A stretch of DNA of 25,604 nt from an uncultured Clostridia bacterium (GTDB lineage Bacteria; Bacillota; Clostridia; Christensenellales; Aristaeellaceae): contig CANOHT010000036.1 of the NCBI GenBank assembly GCA_947565865.1, positions 1 to 25,604 on the forward strand, in the 5' to 3' direction. Shown here piece by piece: positions 23,153 through 25,604 of the stretch. The notes below the pieces were generated by a model. That model was not told where the DNA came from. It was given only the letters and a program-made list of their open reading frames with translations, and ran no database searches. The stretch's first letter is position 1. Each line of letters begins with the position of its first letter. The position numbers and the translations under genes are program-made.

Positions 23153-24178
23153 ATGAATAAGCGGCGGCGGCTGGCGCTGTGGCTTCTCCTGGCGTCCATG
23201 GCCTGTGCGTGCGCGGTGACGGCGGAGGAGCGCGTGGGGCAGGCGGAGGGCTATGGCGGAACGCTGAAGGTGATGGTGACCACCGATCAGGGAAAGCTGC
23301 AAAGCGTACAGGTCACCGAGCATCATGAAACGGACGGCGTGGGCACCCGGGCCATTGACGCGCTGCCTGACAGAATGGTTACAGCAGGCACCTGGGATGT
23401 GGATAGCGTCAGCGGCGCCACGCGCACCAGCGATGCTCTGCGTCAGGCCGTTCGCATGGCCCTGGGCGAGGATGAAGCCGCCCCCTCGCCCTCCGACGCG
23501 CCTTCGCCCTCCGGCGCGCCCGCGGCCCAGGACAAGACCCTTTCCGGCCTGGGCATGACCGCCACGGGCCGCGTGGGCCCCGGCAAGGATGACGCGGGCA
23601 ACCCTGTGTACAGCTTCAATGTTGTGTTCGTCCACGGCCTGTTTGACGAGGGCGGACGGATTTTGCGCCTGGCCATCGACCAGCTGGAGGTCGCCACGCC
23701 CAACGCCAAGGATGCCGCTATGCCTCACTTCAGCGGCTTCCCGGGGCAGGGCGGCTTCACCCTGTGGGATGACGCCCAGGGGAAGACCGAGGGCCAAACC
23801 CCCGATACGGAGGAGAATTTTCTGGCGGAGATCGAGGCCTGGGAGAGCAAGACCCAGCGGGGCGATGCATATCGCCTGCCCGCGGGCAGCTGGCGGGAGC
23901 AGATGGACGCCTATCAGCGCCTGCTGACCGGCAAGACCGTGGAGGAGGCGGAGGCCTGGTTCGGGCAGTATTGCTCGGACGTAACGGGGCGTCCTCTTCA
24001 GCCGGAGGAGGAAAACGAGGCGGACGCGGCCAAGTACGGCGCGCTGACGGAAGCGGATCAGGCGATGCTGGCGGATGTGACCTCCTCGGCTACCATTTCC
24101 CTGCGAGACAGCCACGGGGACATCATCGGCGCCATCCGCAAGGCCTGGGAGGACGCGCAGAAAAGTCCCGCGGAATAA
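23153..24178 (+). CDS. Exported FMN-binding domain protein, 341 aa
   Basis: The N-terminus MNKRRRLALWLLLASMACAC is a Sec signal; MAC or CAC could act as a weak lipobox. Residues ~33-105 form an FMN-binding domain ending in the flavinylation motif DSVSGATRTS (84-93), where T92 would be covalently linked to FMN by ApbE. A Ser/Pro/Ala linker (109-125) leads to a second domain containing GKDDAGNPVYSFNVVFVHG, DQLEVATPN and PHFSGFPGQGGF, and ending with TSSATISLRDSHGDIIGAI (310-328), which resembles a degenerate second motif without the Gly. Such proteins carry electrons across or outside the membrane in anaerobes. AAAGGATG precedes the start. It is transcribed alone and ends in a strong terminator. 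Electron donor and acceptor are unknown. Confidence 0.88.
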   Translation: MNKRRRLALWLLLASMACACAVTAEERVGQAEGYGGTLKVMVTTDQGKLQSVQVTEHHETDGVGTRAIDALPDRMVTAGTWDVDSVSGATRTSDALRQAVRMALGEDEAAPSPSDAPSPSGAPAAQDKTLSGLGMTATGRVGPGKDDAGNPVYSFNVVFVHGLFDEGGRILRLAIDQLEVATPNAKDAAMPHFSGFPGQGGFTLWDDAQGKTEGQTPDTEENFLAEIEAWESKTQRGDAYRLPAGSWREQMDAYQRLLTGKTVEEAEAWFGQYCSDVTGRPLQPEEENEADAAKYGALTEADQAMLADVTSSATISLRDSHGDIIGAIRKAWEDAQKSPAE

Positions 24179-24219
24179 AGCCGCATCGTGTGACTAAGCG
24201 GCAGATGATTATGGTCAGT

Positions 24220-24246
24220 AAGGTCGGCTTTTCGCCGGCCTTTTTT
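24220..24246 (+). terminator. Terminator of the FMN-binding protein gene
   Basis: Stem AAGGTCGGC/GCCGGCCTT (one mismatched T-G pair) with loop TTTTC, followed by T. It lies 42 bases after the stop codon and has a run of six T. Confidence 0.85.
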
Positions 24247-24350
24247 CCATGATTTCGCTGGCGTTATGAAGGCGGCGGCACCTTGTCCAGAGCGCGCAGG
24301 GCCGCGCCCCATGCAGTCTGCCCTGAGCGGCGTGATCGGCCCAAGCGTTA

Positions 24351-24990
24351 TCATGTCCTGCTGCCTGGGGCATACGCCTGCTTCGCCAGCAGCCATGCGC
24401 CCAGCACACCGCTGCTATCCCCCGTAACAATGTACTCCCGCAGCCCCGCCTCCACCGCCGTGTGGGCGATGGAGCCGTTGAACAGCGCCAAGGTTTTTTC
24501 ATGAACCATTGGAAGCAGCCATTGCCGATGCATCACGCCGCCGCCCAGCATAATCTTCTCTGGCAATAAAGCCATCACCGCGTTCACACACATCTGCGCC
24601 AAATAGTCTGCTTCCGGCGCCAGGCAGGGTGAGTCTCCGGCAGCTCCTGCGCCGGTACGCCCCAGCGCTTCATCATCGCCGGGCCGGAGACCAACCCCTC
24701 CGGGCAGCGCTTGTGATCGGGACAGAACCCCTCCGGCGCAGGGGCGTTGGAAACAGGAGCCATCAGCTAATGTCCCAGTTCGGGGTGCATCAGGCCATGG
24801 ATACATTGGTTATTCACAATCAAGCCGCCGCCCACGCCTGTGCCGACGGTTGCATACAGACAAGAACGCCGTCCTTTGGCAGCGCCCAGCTGATGCTCCG
24901 CCAGCGCGGCGGCGTTCACATCCGTGTCCGGCACAGCGGGAGCCCGAAGGGCTGGACAAGACCCGAACCAGCGGGGAGAAAAAAGAAACA
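24351..24990 (-). pseudogene. Decayed ROK family sugar kinase (fructokinase-like)
   Basis: Minus-strand fragments line up with a ROK kinase: PALRAPAVPDTDVNAAALAEH and YATVGTGVGGGLIVN, then HPELGH, directly followed by an in-frame TAG (24769-24767). The same frame then goes on with APAPEGFCPDHKRCPEGL and VSGPAMMKRWGVPAQELPET, including the zinc-binding CxxHxxxC. Near 24613-24618 the frame shifts (consistent with one lost base) and homology continues as EADYLAQMCVNAVMALLPEK, IMLGGGVMHRQ and GVLGAWLLAKQAYA to the stop at 24351. About 100 N-terminal residues are missing where the AT-rich intron-like DNA begins. With truncation, nonsense codon and frameshift the gene is not functional. The intact form would have phosphorylated a hexose, in keeping with the sugar genes upstream. 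Confidence 0.85.
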
Positions 24991-25235
24991 TCCTGTTGAA
25001 GGGCGGAAATAGTTTACACGGCTTAACCCCGTATTTCAACCGGTGTGAGGCCGTGTAAAGCATTACCATCTGCAACAAGGCTCTTCTTTTCGCTGTCCTT
25101 GCTTTCGGCGACAGTCCAAGTTGGACTAAGAAAAACGAGAATCCAAACGATAGCGGGGATAAGTAACCGACTATGGCAGCAGGAAAGGCATAAAAGGAAG
25201 ATAAGTTAGGGCACGCCGAGTATTTTGACTTTCAG

Positions 25236-25560
25236 GTAATTCAAGTTAAACTGTATGCTAACAGCAATAAAGGCAAAGTTTTCAACCATCTGATTGAAAT
25301 CATTGCATAACCCGAAAACATACGGCTGGCATACCGCAACAATATGTGAGGCGAAATCTCACGACCACAGCCATGGATTCCACCCGAACCGGAACCAACG
25401 GTACGCAATCGCCCAAGTTCACAAAGATATGCTGAGAAGCAATCTTCACTATGTTGTAGATATAGACATGAAGGATTTCTTCGACAACGTGAATAACGGA
25501 AAGCTGCTGAAGCAGTTGTGAGCAATGGGAATCCGTGACAAGAAGCTGCTTCTATCCGCT
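25236..25560 (+). pseudogene. Group II intron reverse transcriptase/maturase, fragmented
   Basis: First piece (frame of 25236): KLYANSNKGKVFNHLIEIIA, stop TAA (25308), PENIRLAYRN, the start of the RT-0 region of bacterial intron maturases. A shift and an apparent deletion of tens of residues follow. The second piece (another frame) reads SHGFHPNRNQRYAIAQVHKD and HYVVDIDMKDFFDNVNNGKL, the RT fingers/palm region with the first catalytic Asp in the YVVDIDMKDFFD block. A TGA (25519-25521), where relatives have Trp, is followed by AMGIRDKKLL. Beyond ~25562 the sequence turns back on itself. The protein cannot be made. Confidence 0.8.
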
Positions 25561-25604
25561 ATGTTAATAGCGGATAGAAGAAGCTTCTTGTCACGGATTC
25601 CCAT
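25525..25604. repeat. 38-bp near-perfect inverted repeat at the window end
   Basis: Left arm 25525-25562 and right arm 25567-25604 are complementary at 37 of 38 positions, with a GTTA loop; the single mismatch is in AAGCTGCTTC versus AAGCTTCTTC. The right arm replaces expected maturase coding sequence and ends exactly at the last base of the window. This looks like a fold-back produced by template switching or an assembly end artefact within a multicopy element. Confidence 0.9.

Larger units (their letters stand above)
25012..25604 (+). mobile_element. Remnant of a group II intron (with reverse-transcriptase fragments)
   Basis: Base composition drops sharply here. A GTGTGAG near 25043 resembles a group II intron 5' end, and an inverted repeat TTTACACGGC/GCCGTGTAAA (25012-25021, 25050-25059) surrounds it. 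The region 25060-25230, with small hairpins such as AGTCCAA/TTGGACT, could be intron RNA domain I. Fragments of the intron-encoded protein follow in order. The element sits where the N-terminal part of the ROK kinase is lost, so its insertion and later deletions may have broken that gene. The 3' half of the intron is not in the window. The boundaries are estimates. Confidence 0.65.

Overview
The window looks like one end of a contig from a GC-rich, low-profile Firmicute of the class Clostridia, probably a gut anaerobe. The basis is an IreB-family gene, strong AGGAGG-type ribosome binding sites, a YesM/YesN-type two-component system next to a CUT1 sugar transporter without its own ATPase, and an FMN-binding exported protein of a clostridial type. 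A Christensenellales-like host is my best guess, from general impression only. Most of the window is GC-rich. The last ~600 bases are visibly AT-richer and hold a broken group II intron.

Layout. (1) 1-472, minus strand: the 5' part of a gene for a cysteine-rich protein made of 18-19 residue tandem repeats; it runs off the left edge. (2) 869-3140, plus strand: two very small proteins, a PRC-barrel protein, an AI-2E-family membrane protein and, behind its own promoter, the IreB regulatory phosphoprotein. This resembles the Firmicute alaS-ireB-ruvX neighbourhood, but alaS and ruvX are absent. (3) 3920-5665: argS with a clear promoter. (4) 6165-21368: a large carbohydrate-use locus. A GH38 alpha-mannosidase lies on the minus strand. 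Divergent from it are a sensor kinase and an AraC-type response regulator, then a sugar-binding protein, two permeases, a glutaminase-A-like (DUF4965-type) protein, a TIM-barrel sugar isomerase/epimerase and two Gfo/Idh/MocA oxidoreductases. (5) 21774-24178: a divergent pair, a membrane-anchored VanY-like protein that has lost its zinc and catalytic residues and an exported FMN-binding protein with a flavinylation motif. (6) 24351-25604: a decayed ROK sugar kinase, a decayed group II intron with reverse-transcriptase fragments, and a near-perfect fold-back inverted repeat ending exactly at the window edge.

How it may work together: the kinase/regulator pair probably senses a sugar or the loaded transporter and activates the binding-protein promoter, where a 23-bp interrupted palindrome overlaps the -35 region. 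A terminator-like hairpin after the binding-protein gene would let that protein outnumber the permeases. Imported glycans would be trimmed by the mannosidase, and possibly by the DUF4965-type protein, then oxidised and isomerised by the Gfo/Idh/MocA and isomerase enzymes. The ATPase must come from elsewhere, as is usual for MsmX-type systems. No phage, CRISPR, tRNA or rRNA was seen.
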